Assembly: GCF_028595325.1 (NCBI RefSeq)
Contig: NZ_JAQQXR010000005.1
Span: 372,001 to 436,000, forward strand
From: Janthinobacterium fluminis
Lineage (GTDB): Bacteria > Pseudomonadota > Gammaproteobacteria > Burkholderiales > Burkholderiaceae_D
Length of the DNA: 64,000 bases
Direction of reading: 5' to 3'
Every line of letters begins with the position of its first letter. Position 1 is the first letter of the stretch. Position numbers and translations under genes: made by a program. The notes under the pieces were generated by a model. The model did no database searches, was not told where the DNA came from, and was given only the letters and a program-made list of their open reading frames with translations. Below, piece by piece: positions 47,754 through 55,667 of this stretch.

Positions 47754-47781
47754 CTTGCCGGCCCGCCCGAGGGCCGGCAAG
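47754..47781 (+). terminator. Hairpin after luxI-type gene
   Basis: CTTGCCGGCC pairs perfectly with GGCCGGCAAG around an 8-base loop, starting 10 bases after the stop. There is no T run. Confidence 0.6.
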
Positions 47782-47879
47782 ACGCGCCGCCGCATCCTCT
47801 CCGGCCGCGCCATCGACGCCTCTCCGTGCGCCGCCTCCCCGTCCATTCCGCCTGCCTTGAGGTGTCGCGCGCCGGCCCG

Positions 47880-47924
47880 CTACATGGCCATGTAGCAGAC
47901 ATGGCGCCGGCCCGGCACTAGACT
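47880..47924 (+). promoter_or_regulatory. lux-type box and -10 for the DsrE-like unit (box 2)
   Basis: CTACATGGCCATGTAG at 47880-47895 is a perfect 16-base palindrome. TAGACT at 47919-47924 is 39 bases from the box start, giving a class II LuxR promoter shape. The box is followed by GCAGAC, as in box 3. It lies about 110 bases before the first gene. Confidence 0.85.
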
Positions 47925-47988
47925 GCCGTCCAGGACATGGGGGCGTGGCGTGCGCCGCGCAAGGCCCATGCATATCCGGAGAGCTTAC

Positions 47989-48369
47989 GTGAACCCACAC
48001 ACTTCAATCGCCAGTGCCGACGCCGCGTCTGGCGCCAAGACGATGCTGATGGTCGAAACCCGTTCCCCCTGGGAATCGGGCGACGCCGCCGATTTTCTTT
48101 TGATCGTGCGCGCATTGCTCGACGCCGGAGAACAGGTGCAATTGTTCCTGATACAGAACGGCGTCTTCTGGCTGCAGCAAGAGCGCCAGCAACTGCTGCA
48201 GTTGTGCAGCCAGTTCGACGGGCGCCTGGCGCTGTGCGCCGACGACATGTCGCTGGAAATGCGCGGCATGTCGCACCAGGACGCCGCGCACCCTGCGCGC
48301 ATCTGCGCCATCGATGCCCTGGTGGCGAGCATGGCGCAGCCCAACGTGAAAACCATTTGGCACTCATAA
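47989..48369 (+). CDS. DsrE-family protein 1
   Basis: 126 residues from a GTG at 47989 with GGAGAG upstream. The Rossmann-like DsrE/TusD pattern is seen: a first strand MLMVETRSPWES, helix DAADFLLIVRALLDAGEQVQLFLIQNGVFWL, then LALCADDMSLEMRGM with a cysteine and Arg-Gly at the usual site, and a C-terminal helix. DsrE/F/H and TusBCD proteins carry persulfide sulfur on such cysteines. It is the first of three related genes under box 2. Confidence 0.78.
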   Translation: MNPHTSIASADAASGAKTMLMVETRSPWESGDAADFLLIVRALLDAGEQVQLFLIQNGVFWLQQERQQLLQLCSQFDGRLALCADDMSLEMRGMSHQDAAHPARICAIDALVASMAQPNVKTIWHS

Positions 48370-48370
48370 C

Positions 48371-48847
48371 ATGACGCTAGAACACCTCCACGGCGCCAGC
48401 GCGCCCGCCGAAGCCGGCCTGGCGGCGGCGCCCGCGGGCGGCGCCGCCAAGCCCAGCTTTTTCTTCGGCATGATGGGCGCGCCGTTCCAGTCCGATACTG
48501 TCACGTCGCTGTTTCGCATGGTCGAATCGGCCTTGTCGCAGGGCCACAACGTCACCGTCTGGAACTGCGGCTACGCCACCGGCCTGTCGCAAACGACGCT
48601 GGTGCGCCCGCGCGATTTTTTCGCCCCGCCCGACAGCGCCGCCAGCAATCCGAACACGGCCGAGATGGTCCAGGCCCTGTTCCGGCGCTACCCCGACGAG
48701 GGGCGCTTTGAGTGGCTGGTGTGCCGCTACTGCATGGAGGAGCGCGGCACCGTGCACCAGATCGAGCAGGCCAAGGTGAAGATTCCGTTTTCGTTCCAGC
48801 ACTATCTGAGCGCCGCCGACGTGTCGCTGGTATTGGGGGTGAAATGA
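48371..48847 (+). CDS. DsrE-family protein 2 (DsrE/TusD-like, CxxC site)
   Basis: 158 residues starting one base after the previous stop. A low-complexity N-terminal 28 residues lead into SFFFGMMGAPFQSDTVTSLFRMVESALSQGHNVTVWNCGYATGL. The putative sulfur-carrying site is WLVCRYCMEERGT, resembling the cysteine-plus-Arg-Gly site of DsrE/TusD. A C-terminal helix and strand (AADVSLVLGV) complete the fold. The stop overlaps the next start (ATGA). Confidence 0.78.
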   Translation: MTLEHLHGASAPAEAGLAAAPAGGAAKPSFFFGMMGAPFQSDTVTSLFRMVESALSQGHNVTVWNCGYATGLSQTTLVRPRDFFAPPDSAASNPNTAEMVQALFRRYPDEGRFEWLVCRYCMEERGTVHQIEQAKVKIPFSFQHYLSAADVSLVLGVK

Positions 48848-49251
48848 TGCGCACGCCAAGACGCCCCTCCAAGACCTCGCTGGCCATCATTGAGCGGGCC
48901 TACCGCGGCAGCCTGGAAGAACAGTACGGCCACATCGTCTGGCTCACCCGCATCATGAAGGGGATGAGCGCACCCACCGCCCTGCTGCTCAAGGGCGACA
49001 CGCTGATGTTCGCCAAGCGCGGCCAACTGGTGCGGCCGCTGCGCATCGGCGACCTCGACATCGACGTGCTGTCCAACTATGAGGCGGGCCTGGTCGATGT
49101 CCTCGCCGCCCAGGTTCCCGTCTACGCCTGGCACGCCGACATGCTGCGCCTGGGATTGACGCAGGCCGACCTGGTCGACGGTATCGAACCCATTCACGCC
49201 GCCGGCATGCCGGCGCTTCTCAACCGCTACGACTGTATTTGGTATTGGTAA
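48844..49251 (+). CDS. DsrE-family protein 3 (DsrF/TusC-like)
   Basis: 135 residues from the ATG at 48844 (a second ATG follows immediately). It shows an RAYRGSLEEQYGHIVWLTRIMKGM helix, LLLKGDTLMFA, VPVYAWHADMLRLGL, close to the pYadexDLxxxGL of TusC/DsrF, and a C-terminal strand CIWYW. No cysteine sits at the DsrE position, as in non-carrier subunits of the heterohexamer. With the two upstream genes it could form a TusBCD/DsrEFH-like complex. Confidence 0.72.
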   Translation: MMRTPRRPSKTSLAIIERAYRGSLEEQYGHIVWLTRIMKGMSAPTALLLKGDTLMFAKRGQLVRPLRIGDLDIDVLSNYEAGLVDVLAAQVPVYAWHADMLRLGLTQADLVDGIEPIHAAGMPALLNRYDCIWYW

Positions 49252-49257
49252 ACACAA

Positions 49258-50118
49258 ATGAACGATATGACATCCCCCCTGTTGTGCGACACCCATTTGC
49301 ACGTCGACGGCGAGCAAGCCCGCGACTTGTTGTTGGTCAGCGGTAGCGACATCTTTGCGCTCGGGCACTACCCGGGCAACCCGATCTACCCCGGCGTGCT
49401 GATCGCCGAGCGCCTGTGCGCACTGGCGGCGGCGCTGGCCGGCGCGCAGTTCGGCGGCGTTGCCCACGTCGGCGCGATCAAGCGCATCCAGTATCTGGAC
49501 GCCATCCTGCCGGGCGACGTGGTCGAGCTCAGCGCTTCGCTCAAACGCGCCGAAGGCGGGCGCCTCGACATCGTCGCCGCCGCCACGGTGGCGGGCAAGG
49601 CCAAGACGCGCGCCACCCTGATCTGTCAGGCCGGCCCGATGCCGGCCTGCGCGCCCGCCGCGCTGGAGTCGCCCGTGCCCGGGGCGCAGCGCATCGAGCA
49701 CCGGCAACTGGCCAAGTTGCTGCCGCACCGCTATCCCTTCCTGCTGGTCGACCGCATCGAGCATTACACCAGCGGCCAGACGGTGCTGGCGACCAAGCTG
49801 CTGAACCGCGCCTCGCCGCTGTTTCTCGACGCCCGGCCGGCCAGTTATCCGCACGGCCTGATGGTCGAATCGATAGGCCAGGCCGGCATTGCCCTGTTCT
49901 TCCTGTCGGGCCAGCAGGACGAGCCGCAGGACATCGTGCTGGGCTCCGTTGTCGACGCCAGCTTCGAGGCGCAGATACCGTTCGACGTCGCCGTCACGCT
50001 CGAAGCGCGCATCGAACGCCTGCTGCCGAACGGCGTCGTGTTCAGCGGTTTGGCCCGCGTCGGCGAGCAGGTTTTGACGCGCGTCGGCAGCATGATCGCG
50101 ATGATCGACCCGCGCTGA
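49258..50118 (+). CDS. Double-hot-dog FabZ-like 3-hydroxyacyl-ACP dehydratase 1
   Basis: 286 residues from the ATG at 49258. Two hot-dog domains are fused. The first has the FabZ active site GHYPGNPIYPGVLIAE with His37 and Glu51. The second begins LLPHRYPFLLVDRIEHY and has VESIGQ (Glu204, Gln208) but no matching histidine. One competent site built from His of half one and the ExxxQ of half two is likely, as in modular dehydratase domains. It removes water from 3-hydroxyacyl-ACP to give a trans double bond. It ends 22 bases before box 3. Confidence 0.85.
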   Translation: MNDMTSPLLCDTHLHVDGEQARDLLLVSGSDIFALGHYPGNPIYPGVLIAERLCALAAALAGAQFGGVAHVGAIKRIQYLDAILPGDVVELSASLKRAEGGRLDIVAAATVAGKAKTRATLICQAGPMPACAPAALESPVPGAQRIEHRQLAKLLPHRYPFLLVDRIEHYTSGQTVLATKLLNRASPLFLDARPASYPHGLMVESIGQAGIALFFLSGQQDEPQDIVLGSVVDASFEAQIPFDVAVTLEARIERLLPNGVVFSGLARVGEQVLTRVGSMIAMIDPR

Positions 50119-50139
50119 AACGCAACAGATACGCCCTTA

Positions 50140-50184
50140 CTACAGGGGCATGTAGCAGACGCGCAAGCGGACGCTCCCTAGAAT
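50140..50184 (+). promoter_or_regulatory. lux-type box and -10 for the ketosynthase operon (box 3)
   Basis: CTACAGGGGCATGTAG at 50140-50155 keeps CTACA-N6-TGTAG, and TAGAAT at 50179-50184 is 39 bases from the box start. GCAGAC follows the box, as in box 2. It begins 22 bases after the dehydratase 1 stop and about 140 bases before the ketoreductase start, so it is an internal promoter of the cluster. Confidence 0.85.
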
Positions 50185-50282
50185 GATGTCATCGCTTGGA
50201 GCGGCGCAAACGCCGCGTTACCAGGCGGTGCGTGGCGCGCCAGCGCGGCCTTGTTCGATAGATTGCATTTTTGGAGACGACA

Positions 50283-51017
50283 GTGAAAAAGACGGCATTG
50301 GTAACGGGCGGCTCGCGGGGAATCGGGCGCGCCATTTGCATTCAACTGGCCAGGCAGGGCTACGACGTGGCTTTTTGCTACCAGTCCAACAGCGATGCCG
50401 CTCTGGCCGTGAGCAATGAATTGGCGCAGCTGGGCGTGCGCTCCTACGCCTCCCGCTGCGACGTCTCGCAGATGGCCGACGCCAAGCGCTTCTTCACCGC
50501 GGCCCAGGCCGAGCTGGGCGACATCGAGGTGCTCGTCAACTGCGCCGGCATCATCAACGACGCCCCCCTGGTCAGCCTGTCGGAAGAAGCCTGGCACGCC
50601 GTGATCGACACCAATCTGACCGGCACCTATAATTTTTGCAAGCTCGCCGCCTTCGCCTTCATGAAGATGAAGCGCGGCAGCATCATCAACGTCTCCTCGA
50701 TCGCCGGCGTCACCGGCAACGCCGGCCAGACCAACTACGCGGCGTCGAAGGCGGGCATCAACGGTTTCACCAAGGCCCTGTCGAAGGAGCTGGGGCCGTT
50801 CGGCGTGCGCGTCAACTCGCTCGCACCCGGCTTCATCGACACCGACATGACGGGGCACCTGCACGAGGCGATCGAGAAGAAAATGCTGGAGAAGATATCG
50901 CTGCGCCGCATGGGCCGGGCCGACGAGGTGGCGCACCTGGCCGGTTTCCTGGCGGGCGACAACGCCAGCTATATCACCGGCCAGGTGATCCAGGTCGACG
51001 GCGGCATCGCCTTATGA
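50283..51017 (+). CDS. 3-oxoacyl-ACP reductase (FabG-like SDR)
   Basis: 244 residues from a GTG at 50283 with GGAG seven bases upstream. The nucleotide motif TGGSRGIG is at 9-16 and the Ser-Tyr-Lys triad is near Ser138, Tyr152 and Lys156 (VSSIAG...NYAASKAG). It ends YITGQVIQVDGGIAL. It reduces the 3-keto group after each condensation using NADPH and is the only ketoreductase in the cluster. Its stop overlaps the next start. Confidence 0.93.
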   Translation: MKKTALVTGGSRGIGRAICIQLARQGYDVAFCYQSNSDAALAVSNELAQLGVRSYASRCDVSQMADAKRFFTAAQAELGDIEVLVNCAGIINDAPLVSLSEEAWHAVIDTNLTGTYNFCKLAAFAFMKMKRGSIINVSSIAGVTGNAGQTNYAASKAGINGFTKALSKELGPFGVRVNSLAPGFIDTDMTGHLHEAIEKKMLEKISLRRMGRADEVAHLAGFLAGDNASYITGQVIQVDGGIAL

Positions 51018-51982
51018 ACGGGCCGGCACTCTTCCTGCGGGCGGACGCGGCGGCGGTGGCGGAGCCTGACTACGCCGCCCCCTTCGACGCGCTCGCCTGC
51101 ATCGTCGAAGATGCGCCGGGCCGGATGGTTTTTGAGAACACGCTGGCCCACGACGATCCGATTTTCGCGGGCCACTATCCCCACTTCGCGATTTTCCCCG
51201 GGGTCTTGATTTTCGAGGCGTTTTCCCAGGGCATCGCCTGCATGACGCGGCGCCATGGCGGCGCGGCCTTGCGCGTCATGCGCATCAAGAGCCTGCGCTT
51301 CCTGAAAAGCATGCACCCGGGCGACTGCTACCGCATCACGCTGGAGGCGGGCGCGGCCGACGCCGCCGGCGTCGTCGACTTTGCGGCGCGCTGCGAATGC
51401 GCCGGCGAGCTCGTCGCCACCGCCGCCTTGACGGCCGGCCCGCAACTGACGCCCGGCCCGCGCGCCGCCGCCGACTTGCTCGTCCCGGCCGTGGCCGCCT
51501 CGCCCCAGGACTTGATGCATTTGCACGCGGTGCTGCCGCAGCGCTATCCGATGCTCTTGCTCGACCGCAGCCTTGCGCTGGACGAGGGGCGCAGCGTGCT
51601 GGCGCAGAAAAACATCTCGATCGGCGAGCCGTGCTACCGTTTTTGCCGCTCGCTCAAGCAGCCCCTGGCGCTGGCCTATCCGACTTCCTTGCTGATCGAA
51701 TCGTTCTCGCAAGCGGTGGGCTTGTTGCTGGGCAGCGTGTGGGACATGGCCAGCGCCAAGGATAGCCATGCCATCGCCTTCGGCACCTTCCAGGACATCG
51801 TCATCCACGGCCACGCCTATCCGGGCGACCGGGTGGTCCACCACGCCGAACTCGACTACGCCAACGCCAGCACGGCCATGTTCCGCGGCAGCAGCTATGT
51901 GGATGGCGTGGCCATCCTGACGTACAAACGCTTGCTCGGCGTGATGCTGCCGAGCGCGCAACTCGGCGCGGCGCAGCCATGA
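51014..51982 (+). CDS. Double-hot-dog FabZ/FabA-like dehydratase 2
   Basis: 322 residues from the ATG at 51014 (ATGA with the reductase). It has the same architecture as dehydratase 1: the first half carries GHYPHFAIFPGVLIFE with His54 and Glu68, and the second half has LPQRYPMLLLDR and LIESFSQ with Glu229 and Gln233 and no histidine. Possible roles are dehydration at a different chain length, or isomerisation. It overlaps the first ketosynthase start (ATGA). Confidence 0.83.
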   Translation: MNGPALFLRADAAAVAEPDYAAPFDALACIVEDAPGRMVFENTLAHDDPIFAGHYPHFAIFPGVLIFEAFSQGIACMTRRHGGAALRVMRIKSLRFLKSMHPGDCYRITLEAGAADAAGVVDFAARCECAGELVATAALTAGPQLTPGPRAAADLLVPAVAASPQDLMHLHAVLPQRYPMLLLDRSLALDEGRSVLAQKNISIGEPCYRFCRSLKQPLALAYPTSLLIESFSQAVGLLLGSVWDMASAKDSHAIAFGTFQDIVIHGHAYPGDRVVHHAELDYANASTAMFRGSSYVDGVAILTYKRLLGVMLPSAQLGAAQP

Positions 51983-53160
51983 ACGCCGCGCACGCCATCG
52001 TCATCACCGGCATGGGGGTGATTTGTCCCCTGGGCCGCGACGTCCCGAGCTACTGGCGCGCCTTGCAAGAGGATGACGCCGAGCCGGGCCGGCGCGACGA
52101 CGCCGGCTTCAATTCGCAAATGCTCAACAACACCCTGTGTTACGGCGTGGCCGAGCGCGGCGCGGCGCCGGCGGGAAGCGGCGGGGCCAGCGGTTTCGCG
52201 CTCGTCGCCGCCCGCGAGGCGATGCGCGACGCCGGCATCGACGGCGCGCGCGCGGCCGGCATGACGGTGGCGCTGGCGATCGGCACGGGCGCCGGCGACA
52301 GCGACGTCGGCGAGCGCGCGCGCCTGGCCGGCGGCCCGCCCGAGGCCGGCGACCTGCCGTATGGCGTGGCCGACAGCGTGGCCGCGGAGCTCGGTTGCGA
52401 GGGGCCGGTTTTCACCTTGAGCAACGCCTGCTCGGCCAGCCTGTATGCCTGCGCCTATGCGGCCGAGTTGCTGCTGGACGGCTGCGCCGACGCCGTCGTC
52501 GTGATCGGCAGCGAGTCGATCGGACGCGTCACCCAGGCCGGCTTCGAGCGCATGCTGGCGCTGGACGGCGAAGCCTGCCGCCCCTTCGACGCGCGCCGCC
52601 GCGGCACCTTGCTGGGCGAGGGCGCTGCCGCCCTGGTGCTGGAACGCGCCGACGCCGCGGCGCGGCGCGGCGCCCATGTCTACGGCGAACTGCTTTCCTA
52701 CGCCAGCAATTGCGACGCCCACCATCCGACGGCGCCGCGCGCCGACGGCGCGCGCGCCGAGGCCGTGATGCGCGAGGCGCTGGCGCATGCCGCGCTGGAC
52801 GCCGGCGCGATCGATGCGATCGTCCCGCACGGCACGGGAACCCAGATCAACGACGCCACTGAAAGCGATATATTGCAGCGCGTCTTCGGCGACCGCCTGG
52901 GCGCGATCCCCGTGTGCGCGATCAAGTCCAAGCTGGGCCACGGGGCCGGCGCGGCCGGCGCGTTTTCGCTGCTGACGGCGCTGCTGATGCTGCGCGACCG
53001 GCTGGTGCCGCCCATGGTCAACGGGCGCCGTTTCGAGCCCGGCTGCGACTTGCGCTTCGTCACCGGCGCGGCGCTGGCCCATCCCGTGCGGCGGGTGCTG
53101 GTGAACGCCTATGCCTTCGGCGGCAACAATATGTCGATGATCGTGGGAGGGCCGCCATGA
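51979..53160 (+). CDS. Beta-ketoacyl-ACP synthase, active KS 1
   Basis: 393 residues. FabF-type triad complete: Cys151 in SNACSAS, His284 in PHGTGT, His321 in KSKLGHGAGAAG. It condenses malonyl-ACP with the growing chain. Its stop overlaps the start of a cysteine-less partner, the usual layout of a KS-CLF heterodimer. Confidence 0.92.
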   Translation: MNAAHAIVITGMGVICPLGRDVPSYWRALQEDDAEPGRRDDAGFNSQMLNNTLCYGVAERGAAPAGSGGASGFALVAAREAMRDAGIDGARAAGMTVALAIGTGAGDSDVGERARLAGGPPEAGDLPYGVADSVAAELGCEGPVFTLSNACSASLYACAYAAELLLDGCADAVVVIGSESIGRVTQAGFERMLALDGEACRPFDARRRGTLLGEGAAALVLERADAAARRGAHVYGELLSYASNCDAHHPTAPRADGARAEAVMREALAHAALDAGAIDAIVPHGTGTQINDATESDILQRVFGDRLGAIPVCAIKSKLGHGAGAAGAFSLLTALLMLRDRLVPPMVNGRRFEPGCDLRFVTGAALAHPVRRVLVNAYAFGGNNMSMIVGGPP

Positions 53161-54164
53161 GCGTCTATCTGTCGGCGCCCGGCATGCTGTCGCCATGCGC
53201 GTCCAGCCTCGCCACGCTGGGGCAGGCCGGCGCGGCCGCGGCCCCGGGCCAGGCCTGGTTCGATGCGCGCCAGCACCTCGGCCAGCGCAAGATCCGCTAC
53301 CTCAGCCGCGCCACCCGCTACCTGCTGGCGGCGGCGGGCCAGACCATGCAGACGGCGGGGGCGCGCTTCGCCGCGCTGCCCGAGCACCGCAAGGGCGTGA
53401 TCGTCGGCACCAATTTCGCCGACTACGCCGTGCGCAGCGAATTCGACCAGGTGCTGCTGCGGCAGGGTTCCGGCGCCTTGAGCTCGGCCCAGGCGCCGAA
53501 TATGTCGGTCAACATGCCGGCGGCCCAGACGGCCATCGACTACGGCTGCGGCGCCGTGTGCACGACGCTGACCAGCAGCGCGACGGCCGGCATCGAGGCC
53601 ATCGTCTATGCCGGCAACGCCTTGCGGCGGGGCCAGGCCGACGCCCTGCTGGTCGGCAGCTGCGAAGACAATGGCGACGACGGCGAGGGCACGCCCCTGC
53701 TGCCGCACGTGCTGGGCGGCAGCTCCACCTTCGCCGCCTGGACGGCGGCCACGCCGCCGGAGGCCGGCGCCCACAAACTGGCCGGCTGGCATTGGCGGCG
53801 CTATCCGGCCGCCGCCCTGGCCGACCCCGCCCGCGGGCCGGCGCTGCGCGCCGCCTTCGGCGCGGCCATGGCGGGCCTGCTTGGCGCCGGCGCCGCACCG
53901 ATCGACGTGCTGTGGTCGGGTCCGCCCGACGCCGATCCGCACCTCAAGGCCGGCCTGGCGCAGGCGCTGGCCGGCGCCGCCATCGACCACCGGATGCTGG
54001 CCTTGCCGCCGGCGCTGGCCCACTCATTCGCGGGTTGCAACGCGCACATGCTGGCGCTGCAATTTGCCTTACTCACATCGAGCAGAGCGCTGCTCTTTGT
54101 CGCCACCCAGGCCCTGGGTAGCGTCGTTGTACTTTACCTCACCCCAACAAACCACTTAACTTAA
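53157..54164 (+). CDS. Chain-length-factor-like KS partner 1 (no catalytic Cys)
   Basis: 335 residues from the ATG at 53157. It is related to ketosynthases but the nucleophile region reads TLTSSATAGIEA, placing Ala142 where Cys is required, and both active-site histidine motifs are missing. It is shorter than a full ketosynthase. Translationally coupled to KS 1, it is probably the non-catalytic half that sets chain length. The larger open frame upstream is out of frame with KS 1 and not real. Confidence 0.8.
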   Translation: MSVYLSAPGMLSPCASSLATLGQAGAAAAPGQAWFDARQHLGQRKIRYLSRATRYLLAAAGQTMQTAGARFAALPEHRKGVIVGTNFADYAVRSEFDQVLLRQGSGALSSAQAPNMSVNMPAAQTAIDYGCGAVCTTLTSSATAGIEAIVYAGNALRRGQADALLVGSCEDNGDDGEGTPLLPHVLGGSSTFAAWTAATPPEAGAHKLAGWHWRRYPAAALADPARGPALRAAFGAAMAGLLGAGAAPIDVLWSGPPDADPHLKAGLAQALAGAAIDHRMLALPPALAHSFAGCNAHMLALQFALLTSSRALLFVATQALGSVVVLYLTPTNHLT

Positions 54165-54178
54165 ATTAGGAAACCGCT

Positions 54179-54445
54179 ATGAATATGCCTACATCGACGA
54201 TCGCCGAACGCAAAGCCATGATCAAGGGAATCGTCACCGAAATCCTGGAAATCGAAGCCGAAGAAATGACCGAAACCAGCCTGTTCAAGGAAGACCACGG
54301 CGCCGACTCGCTGCGCGCCATCGAAATCCTGGCCAGCCTGGAAAAAGCCTTCAGCGTGCAGATCGCCCAAGAATCGCTGGCCGCCATGGTCAATCTGGAC
54401 GGTGTCTACGGCATCGTCAAGACCGCCGCCAACTGGAACGAGTAA
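54179..54445 (+). CDS. Acyl carrier protein
   Basis: 88 residues, with the phosphopantetheine attachment Ser44 in GADSLRAIEI and an acidic helical profile (EILEIEAEEMTETSLFKEDHGADSL). It is the only ACP in view, so all ketosynthase pairs must use it or the housekeeping ACP. It lies between KS-CLF pair 1 and pair 2 with short gaps. Confidence 0.95.
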   Translation: MNMPTSTIAERKAMIKGIVTEILEIEAEEMTETSLFKEDHGADSLRAIEILASLEKAFSVQIAQESLAAMVNLDGVYGIVKTAANWNE

Positions 54446-54449
54446 TCCC

Positions 54450-55655
54450 ATGAAAAGAGTAGTCATTACTGGTATCGGCGCCGTAACGAGCATCGGCATC
54501 GGCGGCCGCGATTTCTGCAACGCATTGAGAGCTGGTGTATCTGGTGTCAGTGAGATTACTTCTTTCGACACCAAGGGATTCGAGCATTTCAAGGGCTGCC
54601 AGATACATAATTTCGAGCCCGCCAACTGGCTGCAGCACGTCGACCCCGCTAGCATCGGTCGCAGCAGCCAGTTCGCGGCGTCGGCCGCCGTCATGGCGGC
54701 CGCCGACGCCGGCCTGAGCCGCGAGGCCCTGGCCGCGTCGAACTGCGGCGTTTGCATCGGCACCACCGACGGCGAGTCGCAGATCATCGACCAATTGAGC
54801 GAGCAGGCCCTGCAGCACGGTTTTGCCGCCATCGACGCGCGCCTCGTCACCCAGGTGCCCTGCCATAACATCGCCACGGCGGTGGCCACCGAATTGGGCT
54901 TGCGCCACCAGGCGCTGGTCATGCCGACGGCTTGCTCGGCGGGCAATTACGCGATCGGCTATGCCTACGACTTGATCAGCCTGGGCGAAGCCGATTTCAT
55001 GATCTGCGGCGGCGCCGACTCCATCTGCCGCAAGACCTTCGCCGGCTTTTACCGGCTCGGCACCATCGCGCCGGAAGTCTGCCAGCCCTTCGACATGCAC
55101 CGCAAGGGCATCATGACGGGCGAGGGCGCCGGCATCCTGCTGCTGGAAACCCTCGACAGCGCGCTGGCGCGCGGCGCCCACATCTATGCGGAGGTGCTCG
55201 GCTACGGCTTGACGTGCGATGCCGACCACATGGTCGCGCCCAACCGCGACAGCATCGCGCGTTGCATCCGCAACGCCCACAGCAACGCCGGCATCACCCC
55301 GGCCGACGTCGATTACATCTGCGCCCACGGCACCGGCACCGTCGCCAACGACGTCACCGAGGCGGCGGCGATCCGCAGCGTATTCGGTGCCGACATGCCG
55401 CCGGTGAGTTCGATCAAATCGATGATCGGCCACACCATGGGGGCCGCCAGCGCCATCGCCAGCGTCGCGTCGGCCATCGCGATCGACGAGGGCTTCATTC
55501 CGCCCACCATCAACCATGTGGAGGACGATCCCCAGTGCGGCGTCGATTGCGTTCCCAACGTATCGCGTCCGGCGCCACTGCGCATCGTCGAGAACCATGG
55601 CTTTGCGTTCGGAGGCAACAATGCCATCACCATTTATGCGCGCTACGAAAGCTGA
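54450..55655 (+). CDS. Beta-ketoacyl-ACP synthase, active KS 2
   Basis: 401 residues from the ATG at 54450, four bases after the ACP stop. The triad is Cys162 (PTACSAGN), His293 (AHGTGT), His328 (KSMIGHTMGAAS). It is closest in form to FabF and to type II PKS ketosynthases. A cysteine-less partner follows 12 bases on. Confidence 0.93.
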   Translation: MKRVVITGIGAVTSIGIGGRDFCNALRAGVSGVSEITSFDTKGFEHFKGCQIHNFEPANWLQHVDPASIGRSSQFAASAAVMAAADAGLSREALAASNCGVCIGTTDGESQIIDQLSEQALQHGFAAIDARLVTQVPCHNIATAVATELGLRHQALVMPTACSAGNYAIGYAYDLISLGEADFMICGGADSICRKTFAGFYRLGTIAPEVCQPFDMHRKGIMTGEGAGILLLETLDSALARGAHIYAEVLGYGLTCDADHMVAPNRDSIARCIRNAHSNAGITPADVDYICAHGTGTVANDVTEAAAIRSVFGADMPPVSSIKSMIGHTMGAASAIASVASAIAIDEGFIPPTINHVEDDPQCGVDCVPNVSRPAPLRIVENHGFAFGGNNAITIYARYES

Positions 55656-55667
55656 GGCGACACTGCA

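Noticed and set aside
47989-49251. Reading the DsrE-like trio simply as tusBCD for tRNA 2-thiolation
   Set aside because: Divergent sequence, absence of TusA/TusE neighbours, and a lux-type promoter shared with a dehydratase gene argue for a cluster role. It remains an alternative until the rest of the genome is checked.
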